Positions 1 to 7,935 of a stretch of DNA of 61,973 nucleotides are shown here, in pieces. This DNA comes from Peribacillus butanolivorans (GTDB taxonomy: Bacteria; Bacillota; Bacilli; Bacillales; DSM-1321). The stretch's first letter is position 1; each line of letters starts with the position of its first letter. Position numbers and translations under genes: made by a program. Location: contig NZ_LGYA01000001.1 in assembly GCF_001273755.1 (NCBI RefSeq), positions 445,486 through 507,458 on the forward strand, in the 5' to 3' direction. The notes below the pieces were generated by a model. That model saw only the letters and a list, made by a program, of their open reading frames with translations, did not search any database and was not told where the DNA came from.

Positions 1-87
1 CGTCAATGGCTAACTGAACCGCCGTATACCGAACGGTATGTACGGTGGTGTGAGAGGTCGGAGGCTAGGCGCCTCCTCCTACTCGAT
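1..87 (+). mobile_element. Group II intron, 3' end only (domains V and VI)
   Basis: Positions 15-50 fold as a group II domain V-like hairpin: a GC-rich stem, a two-base bulge and a GAAC loop. Positions 56-85 form a domain VI-like hairpin (GGAGGC paired with GCCTCC), followed by the tail CTACTCGAT that would carry the branch A and the terminal AT. The 3' exon then starts as the right half of the dispersed repeat. The intron body and reverse transcriptase lie outside the window. Insertion just after a terminator hairpin is the known habit of class C introns, so class C is inferred from target choice. Confidence 0.8.
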
Positions 88-113
88 TTTATGCGACTAT
101 CGGGGCAGGTTAG
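88..113 (+). repeat. Dispersed repeat, 3' half (interrupted by intron)
   Basis: This is the right half of the repeat family: TTATGCGACTAT then CGGGGCAGGTTAG. Its left half is absent because the intron 3' end abuts it. The break point matches the intron insertion point in the copy at 61670-61726, so the two halves together would make one complete element. Confidence 0.8.
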
Positions 114-159
114 TTGCATAAAAAATAATTATTAAGAATGGTGTTTTTGTTCAATATTG

Positions 160-194
160 AAAAAAATAACCTCGATCTTTCGGGGTTATTTTTT
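160..194. terminator. Intrinsic terminator-like hairpin
   Basis: AAAAAATAACC and GGTTATTTTTT arms enclose a short loop (TCGATCTTTCGG region). A-tract and T-tract flank the stem, so it could act on both strands. No complete gene is visible upstream of it in this window; positions 114-288 otherwise hold nothing recognisable. Confidence 0.6.
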
Positions 195-288
195 ATTTTT
201 GAAATTGGCCAAACTAGTGGTATCAAATCAATTGGAAAGCGTATTTTGGGATTACTTTATCCTTCATTCTTCATTGATTTAAAAAAAG

Positions 289-339
289 TTGACAAAGTCC
301 ACTAATAATACTAAGGTATTAGTGGATAAAGTCCACTAA
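289..339 (+). promoter_or_regulatory. Promoter -35 and MarR-type operator of the marR operon
   Basis: TTGACA lies at 289-294, but a clear -10 at 17 bp is not obvious. Two inverted repeats overlap here: CCACTAATA (299-307) with TATTAGTGG (317-325), and TTAGTGGA (319-326) with TCCACTAA (332-339). The half-site AAAGTCCACTA occurs twice. Sites like this just upstream of a marR gene are typically autoregulatory; binding by the downstream MarR is inferred. Confidence 0.65.
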
Positions 340-353
340 AAAGGAAGGCTGCA

Positions 354-797
354 ATGAAAATTAATAATAATACCATTGCTGATATACGGCAATTCAATAG
401 ATTTTATACGAATATACTTGGTGTATTAGATAAGCATATATTTGATACAGAATATTCTTTAACTGAGGCACGAGTAGTTTTAGAAATCGGTATGATGGAG
501 CAGTGTATAGCAAACAATTTAGTTGATAAACTGGAAATTGATCGCAGCTATATGAGTAGAATAATTAACAAGTTAAGTAAAGATGGACTGGTTATTAAGG
601 AAAATTCGACTTTGGATAACAGAACTAGTCTGATTCGGTTGACTCCTAAAGGGATGACTCTTTTTAACCAGCTTAATGAAAGATCCGATGAACAATTAGT
701 GAGGTTATTCCAAGGATTATCACAAAATGAAATAAAAGAAATCCATGCTTCTATGATGTTCATTCAGAAGAAACTGGATAGTTTGGGGAGAATATAG
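354..797 (+). CDS. MarR family transcriptional regulator
   Basis: A 147-residue protein of the length normal for MarR dimers. The winged helix-turn-helix sits at about residues 35-100, with recognition-helix text IDRSYMSRIINKL followed by the wing region SLIRLTPKG. An AAGGAAGG ribosome site precedes ATG 354. It is the first gene of a three-gene operon, with the next start 1 base after its stop codon. Overlapping inverted repeats upstream suggest that it represses itself together with the aldolase and AlaX genes. The ligand is unknown; given the partners it might be an amino acid or a related amine (inference). Confidence 0.9.
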   Translation: MKINNNTIADIRQFNRFYTNILGVLDKHIFDTEYSLTEARVVLEIGMMEQCIANNLVDKLEIDRSYMSRIINKLSKDGLVIKENSTLDNRTSLIRLTPKGMTLFNQLNERSDEQLVRLFQGLSQNEIKEIHASMMFIQKKLDSLGRI

Positions 798-798
798 G

Positions 799-1839
799 AT
801 GATACGTTTTGAAAATGATTATACAGAAGGTGCTCATAAGCAAATTCTAAAACGATTAATAGAAACCAATGAAGAACAAACACCCGGATATGGAGTGGAT
901 GAACACTGTGAAAAAGCGAGGGCTTACATTAGAAAAGAGTGTGATGCTCCGAATGCAGATATACACTTTTTAGTAGGAGGAACACAAACGAATACCACTA
1001 TTATCGCTTCCATTTTGCGCCCGCATCAAGGTGCAGTTTCAGCAATTACTGGTCATATAGCAGCACATGAATCTGGCGCAATTGAAGCAACGGGTCATAA
1101 AATACTTACTTTACCGAGTGATGATGGGAAAATCCAAGCAGCACAGGTAAAAAATTTATATGATGCTCATTGGAATGATGTCACTCATGAGCATATGGTA
1201 CAGCCAGGCTTGGTTTACATTTCTAATCCTACAGAAAATGGAACGACTTATAGTAAAGTCGAATTGGAAGCATTAAGTAAAGTTTGCCGGGAATGTCGTT
1301 TGCCATTAGTAATGGATGGCGCTAGATTAGGATATGGTTTGGCTTCAATGGATAGCGATTTAACCTTGGCAGATATTGCAAGTCTATGTGATGTATTCTA
1401 TATTGGCGGAACTAAAGTTGGTGCGATGTTTGGTGAAGCAGTAGTCATCATAAATGATGCCCTGAAAAAGGATTTCCGATATATTATCAAGCAAAAGGGA
1501 GGATTATTGGCAAAGGGAAGACTTTTGGGGATCCAGTTTGAAACCTTATTTGAAGATGGATTATACTATGAAATTTCTAATCATGCCGTGGAAATGGCAA
1601 TGATGATTCGAGATGCATTTGTTGAAAATGGATTTTCATTACGATATGATTCTACATCAAATCAGCAGTTTCCCATTTTGCCGGATGATGTAATTTTGGG
1701 ATTAGGCAAAAAGTATTCATTTTCCTTCTGGGAAAAAGTCGATGCTACACACAGTGCTATGAGATTTTGTACTAGTTGGTCTACGAAAAAAGAACATGTT
1801 GAAATGCTAGTAGAAGATATTAAGGCGACTAAAGGATAA
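799..1839 (+). CDS. Threonine aldolase family PLP enzyme (beta-eliminating lyase)
   Basis: A 346-residue fold-type I PLP enzyme of the low-specificity threonine aldolase family, which cleaves L-threonine or L-allo-threonine to glycine and acetaldehyde. Visible motifs are VGGTQTN near residue 60 (phosphate-binding region), MDGARLGYGL near 172, and GGTKVGAMFGEA around 203-214, with the Schiff-base lysine at about 205. Length fits the family. It starts just after marR and is followed after 3 bases by AlaX. The exact substrate (threonine or another beta-hydroxy amino acid) cannot be fixed from sequence. Confidence 0.9.
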   Translation: MIRFENDYTEGAHKQILKRLIETNEEQTPGYGVDEHCEKARAYIRKECDAPNADIHFLVGGTQTNTTIIASILRPHQGAVSAITGHIAAHESGAIEATGHKILTLPSDDGKIQAAQVKNLYDAHWNDVTHEHMVQPGLVYISNPTENGTTYSKVELEALSKVCRECRLPLVMDGARLGYGLASMDSDLTLADIASLCDVFYIGGTKVGAMFGEAVVIINDALKKDFRYIIKQKGGLLAKGRLLGIQFETLFEDGLYYEISNHAVEMAMMIRDAFVENGFSLRYDSTSNQQFPILPDDVILGLGKKYSFSFWEKVDATHSAMRFCTSWSTKKEHVEMLVEDIKATKG

Positions 1840-1842
1840 AAA

Positions 1843-2562
1843 ATGGCAACTATAGAGTTATACGCAGAGAATAGTTATATAAAAGAATGTACGGCAAATA
1901 TTGTTTCAATAAAAGAACAATTTGTTGTGTTTAATCAAACGATTTTTTATCCAGGTGGCGGTGGACAGCCTTGTGACCGAGGGATTATTAAACAAGGTGA
2001 TAAAACCTATAATATTTTAACAGTAAAAAAAATAGATGGAGAAATTATTCATGAACTTGAACGTCCATTACAGCACATTAATCAAACAGTAGAGATGCAG
2101 ATTGACTGGTCTTGGCGGTTTCAGAATATGCAGTACCACACATTATTGCATGTCATTTCAGGTTATTTATATCAACATTACAATGCTTTAGCTACAAGTA
2201 GTCAAATTGAAAAAGAACATGCGAGATTAGAGCTGTCTTTTTCTCCTGAAATAATACAAGAAATACCATTTGATCAATTAGAACAATCAATAAAGAAGTT
2301 ACTGGCACAACCCCATAATGTTTACACGAAAATATTAAGTAGAGATGAAGCTGAGCAAAAAGAAGGGACTATTAAGACGGTAATTAATTTACTTCCAGCT
2401 TCTCTTAACGAAATTCGAATTGTTCAAATAAATGATATTGATGCGCAAGCATGTGGCGGAACCCACGTCAACAACACAACTGAAATTAAAGACTTTTCCA
2501 TTATGAAAATTCAAAATAAAGGTCCCATGAAAAAAAGGATTAAAATTCAACTACTGGATTAA
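1843..2562 (+). CDS. AlaX-type alanyl-tRNA editing hydrolase
   Basis: A 239-residue stand-alone editing protein related to the editing and C-Ala-linked part of alanyl-tRNA synthetase. It hydrolyses mischarged tRNA(Ala), typically Ser- or Gly-tRNA(Ala). The N-terminal barrel carries FYPGGGGQPCDRG near residue 38. The zinc site is HxxxH (HTLLH, about 99-103) plus CGGTH (about 203-207), so the metal ligands look intact. Its coupling to a threonine aldolase is notable, because aldolase chemistry makes or removes glycine and beta-hydroxy amino acids that this enzyme could police on tRNA (inference). Confidence 0.9.
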   Translation: MATIELYAENSYIKECTANIVSIKEQFVVFNQTIFYPGGGGQPCDRGIIKQGDKTYNILTVKKIDGEIIHELERPLQHINQTVEMQIDWSWRFQNMQYHTLLHVISGYLYQHYNALATSSQIEKEHARLELSFSPEIIQEIPFDQLEQSIKKLLAQPHNVYTKILSRDEAEQKEGTIKTVINLLPASLNEIRIVQINDIDAQACGGTHVNNTTEIKDFSIMKIQNKGPMKKRIKIQLLD

Positions 2563-2814
2563 GTTCTACTATCCCTTCTTTTTAGCAATGAGGGGATAAT
2601 CAAGTGGACAGTAGAAAATTTATACGGGAATAGTTCCATAAACGGTAGCATCAATATTGATTATTATTTTCATGTTCCAATTTGCAGCTGCAGTTTGTTA
2701 TGCAATAAACAGGTGTGATTCTTCATTCTATAAATCTGATTGAAGGTTACTTTATTTTTAGCACAGAATAAGTTTACTAACCGTATTCAACTATCTTTTA
2801 TATATTTACGACGT

Positions 2815-3687
2815 TCAATTCATACCATATTCTATCCTTTTCTTCGGAGTATGATTGGCAACAAAAATACCTATTAAAATTATCGTTGCACCAATATATT
2901 CTTGCATGACCATTTTTTCACCAAGGAATAGAAAGGCAAAAATTGCAGCGGTAATTGGTTCTAAGGAAAAGATAAAGCCAGTATTTTCAGGTGTTGTGTA
3001 GTTTTGCGCTATTGATTGAACGACAAATCCAAAAGCAGAGCAAATGATTGCTAAACTGACAATGGCTGCCCAACTAACAGCACCTATTGGCCATGAAAAT
3101 GGCTCAAAAAGTAATGATGCAATTAGCCCCAGTATCCCCGTAAACCCAAGCTGAAAAATTCCAAGCTGAAAGGCATCAACAGTTCGTGCAAAATAATTAT
3201 TTGCTACAATATGGATGGCATATAAGAAGGCAGTTAATAAACAATAAATTATCCCGATTTCAAAAGTGAATGACTCTTTCAATGAAAGCAAAGTGAGTCC
3301 TGTGAACGTAATTAGAGCGCCCAACATAACTTTGCGTACTGGCAATTTCCTTTTAATTACAACCATAATCAAAGGAACAAAAATAACAGTTGTCGTAATT
3401 AAAAAGCCAGCTGTTGAGGCACTGGTAGTTTGCATTGCAAAGCCAAATGTAGCAAACACACCACATAATATAGTACCTAAAACCGCACTCGCTTGGATCG
3501 TTTGCCGATGCACGTGACGTATTTTTTGAAAAAACAATAGAGCCATTACAATGAAAGCAATAATAAATCGAAATGCAACAAGCATGAATGGCTGCACTTC
3601 ACCTATACTGAACTTCGTAAATATATAAGATGAACCCCATCCCATTGTAACGAAGACTAATAGAATATTAGCTTGTTTTTGTGTCAT
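2815..3687 (-). CDS. EamA/DMT family transporter
   Basis: A 290-residue membrane protein with about ten hydrophobic segments arranged as two EamA repeats (roughly 5-135 and 145-280), the normal size of a drug/metabolite exporter. The start ATG 3687 has a strong AGGGAG site. It is divergent from the LysR gene at 3798, sharing a ~110 bp intergenic region, so LysR probably controls it. The family exports amino acids, metabolites or toxic compounds; the substrate is unknown. The C-terminal tail is short and basic (THTPKKR). Confidence 0.9.
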   Translation of the reverse strand: MTQKQANILLVFVTMGWGSSYIFTKFSIGEVQPFMLVAFRFIIAFIVMALLFFQKIRHVHRQTIQASAVLGTILCGVFATFGFAMQTTSASTAGFLITTTVIFVPLIMVVIKRKLPVRKVMLGALITFTGLTLLSLKESFTFEIGIIYCLLTAFLYAIHIVANNYFARTVDAFQLGIFQLGFTGILGLIASLLFEPFSWPIGAVSWAAIVSLAIICSAFGFVVQSIAQNYTTPENTGFIFSLEPITAAIFAFLFLGEKMVMQEYIGATIILIGIFVANHTPKKRIEYGMN

Positions 3688-3797
3688 GTTAATCTCCCTC
3701 TCTATATAAGTGATATAATCGTAGCATCCCTTTTGTTATTAGGGAAACGAATGTTTTTAATAAAACTATTAGATTTACTAATATAGAGGTGATTAAC

Positions 3798-4670
3798 ATG
3801 AATGCATATTTCGCACTTCTTGCGGTACTTGAAACGGGTAGTTTTACAAGTGCAGCAAAACAACTTGGTTATACGCAATCAGCTGTCAGTCAGCTTGTTC
3901 ATACAGTAGAAGCTGACTTGGAAACGCAGCTTATCATTCGTTCACGGACAGGAGTAACACTGACACCAGATGGAGAGCAATATTTACCGTTTATTAGAAG
4001 TATTTGTAATGCAAATAGAGAATTACATGAAAAGAAAAAGGAAATGCAAGGGTTAGAACGAGGGACTATTCGAATTGGAACATTTTCGAGTGTGGCATGT
4101 CACTGGTTACCACAATGGATGAAGGAATTTAAAATAAAGTATCCCAATGTCCGATTTGAAATTCATTTAGGTGATTATACGGATATTGAAAATTTAATTA
4201 AAGAAGGGGTAGTAGATTTTGGCTTTGTGAATCCAGATGCAGTGACACAACTCGAAATGATTCCTATTAAACAAGATGAAATGCTTGCGTGTTTACCACC
4301 AAATCATCATTTGGAAATGCGTGATAAAGTACTATTACAGGAATTATTAGAGGAGCCTTATATCTTATTAGATGAAGGAGCTGTTAGTGAACCTCTTAAT
4401 GTATTTCATCGACACCAATTCGAACCGAAAATCGAATATCGTGTACAAGATGATTATGCCATTATGTCAATGATTGAGCAGGGACTAGGTCTCTCAATTT
4501 TGCCTTCATTAATATTAGAACGTTTACAATATAATATTGTGACAAAATCGATTGAACCACAAGTAATGCGTACTATTAGTATAGCTTATAAAGAGAAAAG
4601 TATTTTACCGATTACAAGTCGATATTTCATTGACTTTATTGTAGCGAAAGGAACGGAATCAGTTATTTAA
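3798..4670 (+). CDS. LysR family transcriptional regulator
   Basis: A LysR protein of about 290 residues. The N-terminal helix-turn-helix spans roughly residues 15-40 (TGSFTSAAKQLGYTQSAVSQ), followed by the linker helix and a periplasmic-binding-protein-like effector domain from about residue 90. A GTG at 3789 is in frame, but AGAGGTG at 3785-3791 is placed correctly for ATG 3798, which I prefer. It is transcribed away from the EamA exporter, the usual arrangement for a LysR regulator and its target. The effector is unknown. Confidence 0.9.
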   Translation: MNAYFALLAVLETGSFTSAAKQLGYTQSAVSQLVHTVEADLETQLIIRSRTGVTLTPDGEQYLPFIRSICNANRELHEKKKEMQGLERGTIRIGTFSSVACHWLPQWMKEFKIKYPNVRFEIHLGDYTDIENLIKEGVVDFGFVNPDAVTQLEMIPIKQDEMLACLPPNHHLEMRDKVLLQELLEEPYILLDEGAVSEPLNVFHRHQFEPKIEYRVQDDYAIMSMIEQGLGLSILPSLILERLQYNIVTKSIEPQVMRTISIAYKEKSILPITSRYFIDFIVAKGTESVI

Positions 4671-5050
4671 GAAAGATAATTCTAATAAAATGCTATTTCA
4701 CAGATTGCAAAAGTGTGATTTAAAGATGAGCTATTAAGGAAACTAATAGGAATATTACAAGTAATATATAGTACAGTGCTAGCTAATCAAATACAAAAGT
4801 GTGTTTTTTTCCTTTTTTTTAATATTAGAAATAACGAAATTTCGATATTCGGTTTGCTAGTAAATGGGAGCGAGGATGAACTATTCGCTTTGTGAAATTA
4901 AATAACTATATTATCCTGCATGACGAAGGAGCGCATTCATGTGAGTACTCAGATCTCCAGCTTCTCTAAAGATGCCCGCCAGTGAAATACTCTCATCATA
5001 CCGAGGGCTCTGTTTTTTCAAAGCCGGTAATTAATGCTCATAGGAATGCT
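4671..5050. other. Intergenic stretch without a recognisable gene
   Basis: No supported reading frame is visible. The tail after the LysR gene is AT-rich. From about 4920 the sequence becomes more GC-rich and contains short inverted patches resembling diverged relatives of the repeats that follow, but I could not align it well enough to call one. Confidence 0.4.
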
Positions 5051-5098
5051 ATAGGGGGCTTGAGTTGAACACCGGAGGTAGCTGCCGCACCTCTTTTG
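5051..5098 (+). repeat. Diverged repeat copy (5' part and hairpin)
   Basis: The order matches the repeat family: GGGGGCTTGAGTTGAACAC aligns with GGGTGCGTTAGCTGAAGAT, followed by a hairpin (GAGGT paired with ACCTC) and TTTT. Identity is low, so this may be an old copy or a different subfamily. Confidence 0.4.
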
Positions 5099-5121
5099 TT
5101 AGTTTGTGAAGTATTGTACTT

Positions 5122-5196
5122 AAACTAACGGGTGCGCTAGCTGAAGATCAGAGCTGTCTTTAAGTCAGCTTTTTCTTATAGAACTATCGGGGCAGG
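5122..5196 (+). repeat. Dispersed repeat, complete copy
   Basis: It carries all three modules: AACTAACGGGTGCGCTAG, a central hairpin AGCTGTC...GTCAGCT followed by TTTTT, and AACTATCGGGGCAGG. The next ~100 bases hold no clear gene before another copy begins. Confidence 0.85.
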
Positions 5197-5301
5197 GTAT
5201 TTTGGAATAGGGGATAAAGCCATTGATAGGGAAGCTGCTGAAGCAGAACTGTCAGCTAGTGCTGAGTGAGGGTACATATAGTAATTGATTATTTTGTTCT
5301 T

Positions 5302-5368
5302 CAACTAACAGGTGCATTAGTTGAGATCCGGAGCTGCAATTTGGTGGCTTTTTTGCTTAATGAACTAA
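5302..5368 (+). repeat. Dispersed repeat, 5' module plus hairpin
   Basis: AACTAACAGGTGCATTAG begins the copy, then GAGATCCGGAGCTGC and a T6 tract, ending CTTAATGAACTAAA. The GGGGCAGG module is missing, so this copy is truncated or diverged on its right side. Confidence 0.75.
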
Positions 5369-5419
5369 AATTATTCAAATCATAAAATATTTTACTACTT
5401 CTAGTATCGTTATTTACCA

Positions 5420-5494
5420 TTGACATTTGTTGCGAAAAATCTTAGTATGAAATCAACTTCACATGAAGTTAACTTCATGTTAAATAAACTTCAC
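5420..5494 (+). promoter_or_regulatory. Strong sigma-A promoter with palindromic operator
   Basis: TTGACA (5420-5425) and TAGTAT (5443-5448) are separated by 17 bp. Directly downstream sit overlapping palindromes AACTTCACATGAAGTT (5455-5470) and TGAAGTTAACTTCA (5464-5477), plus a third half-site AACTTCAC (5487-5494). Placement over the transcription start suggests autorepression by the XRE protein encoded at 5939 (inference). Confidence 0.75.
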
Positions 5495-5527
5495 TCCAGG
5501 TGAATAAATTGGTTAGGAGAGGTATGA

Positions 5528-5926
5528 TTGAAAAATCTATTCATACAGCGTTTTTTAGTCTCAACTGTGATAATTATATTGGGAATCATTCAAATAATTC
5601 TCGATACAACACTAAGATTTAATTTTGGTTATATTATAGTATTCCTAGGTGGAATAATTTTGTTGTACTCAACAATTTCTTACATTACATCCCGGAAGAA
5701 TAAATCACTAGAAAAGGAATTATCGAAGGAGTACGACGAAAGAGATGCTTTAATTGATGGGAAAGTTGCTCGCTTTTCCTTGCATATTCTGATGTGCGAA
5801 ATTTTTATTCTAATGTTTATAACTAATTTTGTCGTTATCCCAACAAATACTGCATTATTTGTTGTCTTAGTATCATTAATGATTAGTCAAATTGGGTCTA
5901 GAAAGTATTACAATCTTGTCCTTTAA
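5528..5926 (+). CDS. Small integral membrane protein, DUF2178-like
   Basis: A 132-residue protein with four predicted membrane segments (about 8-28, 34-52, 82-102 and 106-124). Between the second and third is a charged loop with EYDERDALIDGKVARFS, the kind of motif seen in DUF2178 proteins. TTG 5528 is chosen because the AGGAGAGG site is well spaced for it; a nearby ATG at 5524 is out of frame. The XRE regulator follows after 12 bases. Such membrane protein/XRE pairs are common in Bacilli, with unknown role. Confidence 0.75.
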   Translation: MKNLFIQRFLVSTVIIILGIIQIILDTTLRFNFGYIIVFLGGIILLYSTISYITSRKNKSLEKELSKEYDERDALIDGKVARFSLHILMCEIFILMFITNFVVIPTNTALFVVLVSLMISQIGSRKYYNLVL

Positions 5927-5938
5927 TTCGGAGGATTT

Positions 5939-6142
5939 ATGAAAAATAGAGTAAAAGAATTGCGAATAGAAAATGGAATAACGCAACAACAATTAGCTGA
6001 TAAAGTAAGTGTATCTTCTAGAACAATCATCTCATTAGAAAAACAAAAGTATAATCCATCTGTGCTACTTGCGTATAAAATAGCTTCAGTTTTTAATTTA
6101 TCAATTGAAGAAACTTTTATTTTTGATGGGGATGACAAATAA
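5939..6142 (+). CDS. Small XRE family helix-turn-helix regulator
   Basis: A 67-residue single-domain Cro/C1-type repressor. The HTH is at about 7-38 (TQQQLADKVSVSSRTIISLE), followed by the motif YNPSVLLAYKIASVFNLSIEETF typical of this short family. AGGAGG-like sequence (CGGAGGA) precedes the ATG. It is in the operon with the DUF2178-like gene and probably binds the ACTTCA palindromes at 5455-5494. Confidence 0.9.
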   Translation: MKNRVKELRIENGITQQQLADKVSVSSRTIISLEKQKYNPSVLLAYKIASVFNLSIEETFIFDGDDK

Positions 6143-6190
6143 TACATTTCACAAAGATGCACATATTAAACAAACAATGGAGGAACATAA

Positions 6191-6397
6191 ATGCTTATTG
6201 TATTATATATTTTTGGGGCTGTTTTAATAGTTTGGGGTATTTATCGTATGAAAACAGATGATGGCTTATTTGGAAAAAACCGAAAAAGTAAAAACATATT
6301 CAATTTACTGCTAATGGGAGAAGCTTCAGGATTAGGGCAATTTTTGAGTGGAATTGTGTGTATTATTATAGGGATTATCGCATTTGTTTTGAAGTAG
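6191..6397 (+). CDS. Small two-helix membrane protein, unknown
   Basis: A 68-residue protein with hydrophobic segments at about 2-18 and 48-66, joined by a basic, polar loop (RMKTDDGLFGKNRKSK). ATGGAGGAAC upstream provides a good ribosome site. It follows the XRE gene in the same direction with a 48-base gap and may be the third gene of that module. No family recognised. Confidence 0.7.
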   Translation: MLIVLYIFGAVLIVWGIYRMKTDDGLFGKNRKSKNIFNLLLMGEASGLGQFLSGIVCIIIGIIAFVLK

Positions 6398-6447
6398 TAA
6401 AATATAAGAATTTCAATTTTTCACTGAAATATTGTGAATGAAATCCC

Positions 6448-6522
6448 TTAAACAAACGGGTGCTTCAATAAGGGAGTTGCTTTGGCAGCTCTTTTTCTTA
6501 TGGGGCTAACGGGGCAGGTTAG
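6448..6522 (+). repeat. Dispersed repeat, complete copy
   Basis: AAACAAACGGGTGCTTC, then a hairpin region ending GGCAGCTCTTTTTCTTATGG, then GGCTAACGGGGCAGGTTAG. The 3' flank GGGAAAGAAG resembles the flank after the copies at 8329 and 58985, so homology extends a few bases beyond the hairpins. Confidence 0.85.
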
Positions 6523-6636
6523 GGAAAGAAGAAAGAAGAATACCTTTTAATTCCAAGGACAGATTATACATACATTGCAAAAATTTAATATGAAATTTAT
6601 TTTCTAATCACACTGTTAAAGAGGACATAAACACTT

Positions 6637-6801
6637 ATGAAACAAAAAAAAGAAAAGTTACTAGAAATGATTATCGTCTTTATTTCTTTAGCTTTTGGGC
6701 TCTTCCAGAACAAAATAATATATCTCATAATTGGTGCAATACTGCTTATCCTTGTAAGACTCTATTTTAGATATAAAAATCAATCGGTAAAGAATGATTA
6801 A
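6637..6801 (+). CDS. 54-residue membrane peptide, unknown
   Basis: ATG 6637 is preceded by AAAGAGGAC at a somewhat long spacing. The peptide begins MKQKKEKLLEM, has two hydrophobic stretches (about 11-23 and 27-44), and ends in a basic tail RYKNQSVKND. It lies alone between two repeat copies, and its stop codon touches the next repeat. No family recognised. Confidence 0.5.
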   Translation: MKQKKEKLLEMIIVFISLAFGLFQNKIIYLIIGAILLILVRLYFRYKNQSVKND

Positions 6802-6873
6802 GTAAAGCACCCGTTAGCTTAAGATCAGGGCTGTCTTTAAGGGAGTTTTTTCTTTATGCAACTATCGGGGCAG
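6801..6873 (+). repeat. Dispersed repeat with inverted 5' hairpin
   Basis: The central hairpin and 3' module (AACTATCGGGGCAG) match the family. The 5' hairpin reads GCACCCGTTAG, the reverse complement of CTAACGGGTGC found elsewhere, so the loop of this hairpin appears flipped. Confidence 0.75.
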
Positions 6874-6963
6874 TATAGTTGTAGAAGGAACTTAAATTTA
6901 AATCTCGAATATCTAATGTAATCGGATAGCTAAAAATTTGATGACAGACAGGAGTTAGATACG

Positions 6964-7311
6964 ATGATAAAAGGTTTCGGAGGAATATTTTGGAGAACTA
7001 AGAATCTTGAAGTTATAAAAAAATGGTACAGTGAAGTGTTGAAGATTGAAATAGAAAATTGGAATGGGACTGTGATAAAACCCCAATTAGGAAATGAGAC
7101 TATCTTTTATTTCTTTACCGAGAATGACAGTTATTTTCCAGCAGAACAACAAGTGATGTTAAATTTCCAAGTACATAATCTAAACGAGACTATTAAGCAT
7201 CTTGAACATATTGGTGTACCTCTTGCAAAGAAAAAAGAGATTAGTGAATTTGGAAAGTTTATTTGGATTGAAGATCCTGAAGGTCGACTGATCGAGCTTT
7301 GGGAGAAATAA
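6964..7311 (+). CDS. VOC family (glyoxalase/bleomycin-resistance-like) protein
   Basis: A 115-residue single VOC module with paired beta-alpha-beta units: FGGIFWRTKNLEVIKKWYSEVL at the start and IEDPEGRLIELWEK at the end, where the terminal E is the usual metal ligand. Family members are metal-dependent lyases, dioxygenases or antibiotic-binding proteins; substrate unknown. ATG 6964 follows GGAGTTAGATACG. It is the only gene between the repeats at 6801 and 7335, so it looks like a one-gene unit. Confidence 0.85.
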   Translation: MIKGFGGIFWRTKNLEVIKKWYSEVLKIEIENWNGTVIKPQLGNETIFYFFTENDSYFPAEQQVMLNFQVHNLNETIKHLEHIGVPLAKKKEISEFGKFIWIEDPEGRLIELWEK

Positions 7312-7334
7312 CGAGTTGTAATTCATTTGCTATT

Positions 7335-7389
7335 GAACTAACGGGTGCGTTAGCTGAGGATCGGAGCTGTCTTTAAGGCAGCTTTTTTG
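7335..7389 (+). repeat. Dispersed repeat, 5' module and terminator hairpin
   Basis: GAACTAACGGGTGCGTTAG, CTGAGGATCGGAGCTGTC and the hairpin GCAGCTTTTTT are near consensus. Homology stops at the T-tract, and the GGGGCAGG module is absent. The hairpin is placed to terminate the VOC gene. Confidence 0.85.
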
Positions 7390-7484
7390 TATGAAAATAT
7401 ATTCGTGAAAGGCCATACAAAATAAGCCCACCATATTCTAATTTTTTGAAGGACGTAAATGTACCATGTCGTTATATTAACTGG

Positions 7485-7935
7485 TTATGCAGTTTGTTGT
7501 TCAGATGGAGCGATTGAATAGCCTTTCTTTTTTAGGTATTCGATCATTTTTAATTCTTTGTTATTTTGTTTTCTTCAAGGTAATTTGAACCTAGTTCATG
7601 ATAGGGTTCTCCTGTTTTTAAGATGTTGTAAGCAATCGTTAATAGTAAATGAGCAGAAGCGATTCGTCCCTTCATTTTTCCCTGCCGTTTGGTAATCCTT
7701 TTTCGATGTGAAGCAATTCGATTATTTTGCCTTGATGTCGCTAGTACACACTCTACAGCCATCGTTTTCAAAGCTTTGTTACCTTGTGTGGTTTTACTCG
7801 TTTTTTTTTACCAGCACTTTCGTAATTTCCGGGACTCACACCAGCCCAAGAGGCAAGATGTTTAGCCGACTTAAATACGGACATATCAACGCCCATCTCT
7901 ACAATAAAAGTAGCTGCGGCAGCCTTATTCTTATG
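7485..7935 (-). pseudogene. IS110 family transposase, C-terminal fragment, frameshifted
   Basis: Read on the minus strand, the fragment begins KAAAATFIVEMGVDMSVFKS and continues HLASWAGVSPGNYESAGKKK, the classic C-terminal region of IS110-family DEDD transposases. A frameshift lies in a run of nine A (around 7803-7811). A second is near the end, after which the frame reads EYLKKKGYSIAPSEQQTA to a stop. The N-terminal catalytic half is missing. The upstream edge (7913-7936) reads GCTGCGGCAGCC then TTCTTATGG on the plus strand, matching the repeat core, so truncation may have occurred at a repeat. Confidence 0.85.

Noticed and set aside
4920..5098. Riboswitch or T-box in the GC-rich leader-like stretch
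   Set aside because: No T-box AGGGTGG motif or known riboswitch core was visible, and no gene follows that would be controlled.
5923..6162. Minus-strand open frame across the XRE gene
   Set aside because: It is the antisense shadow of a recognisable XRE regulator with a good ribosome site.
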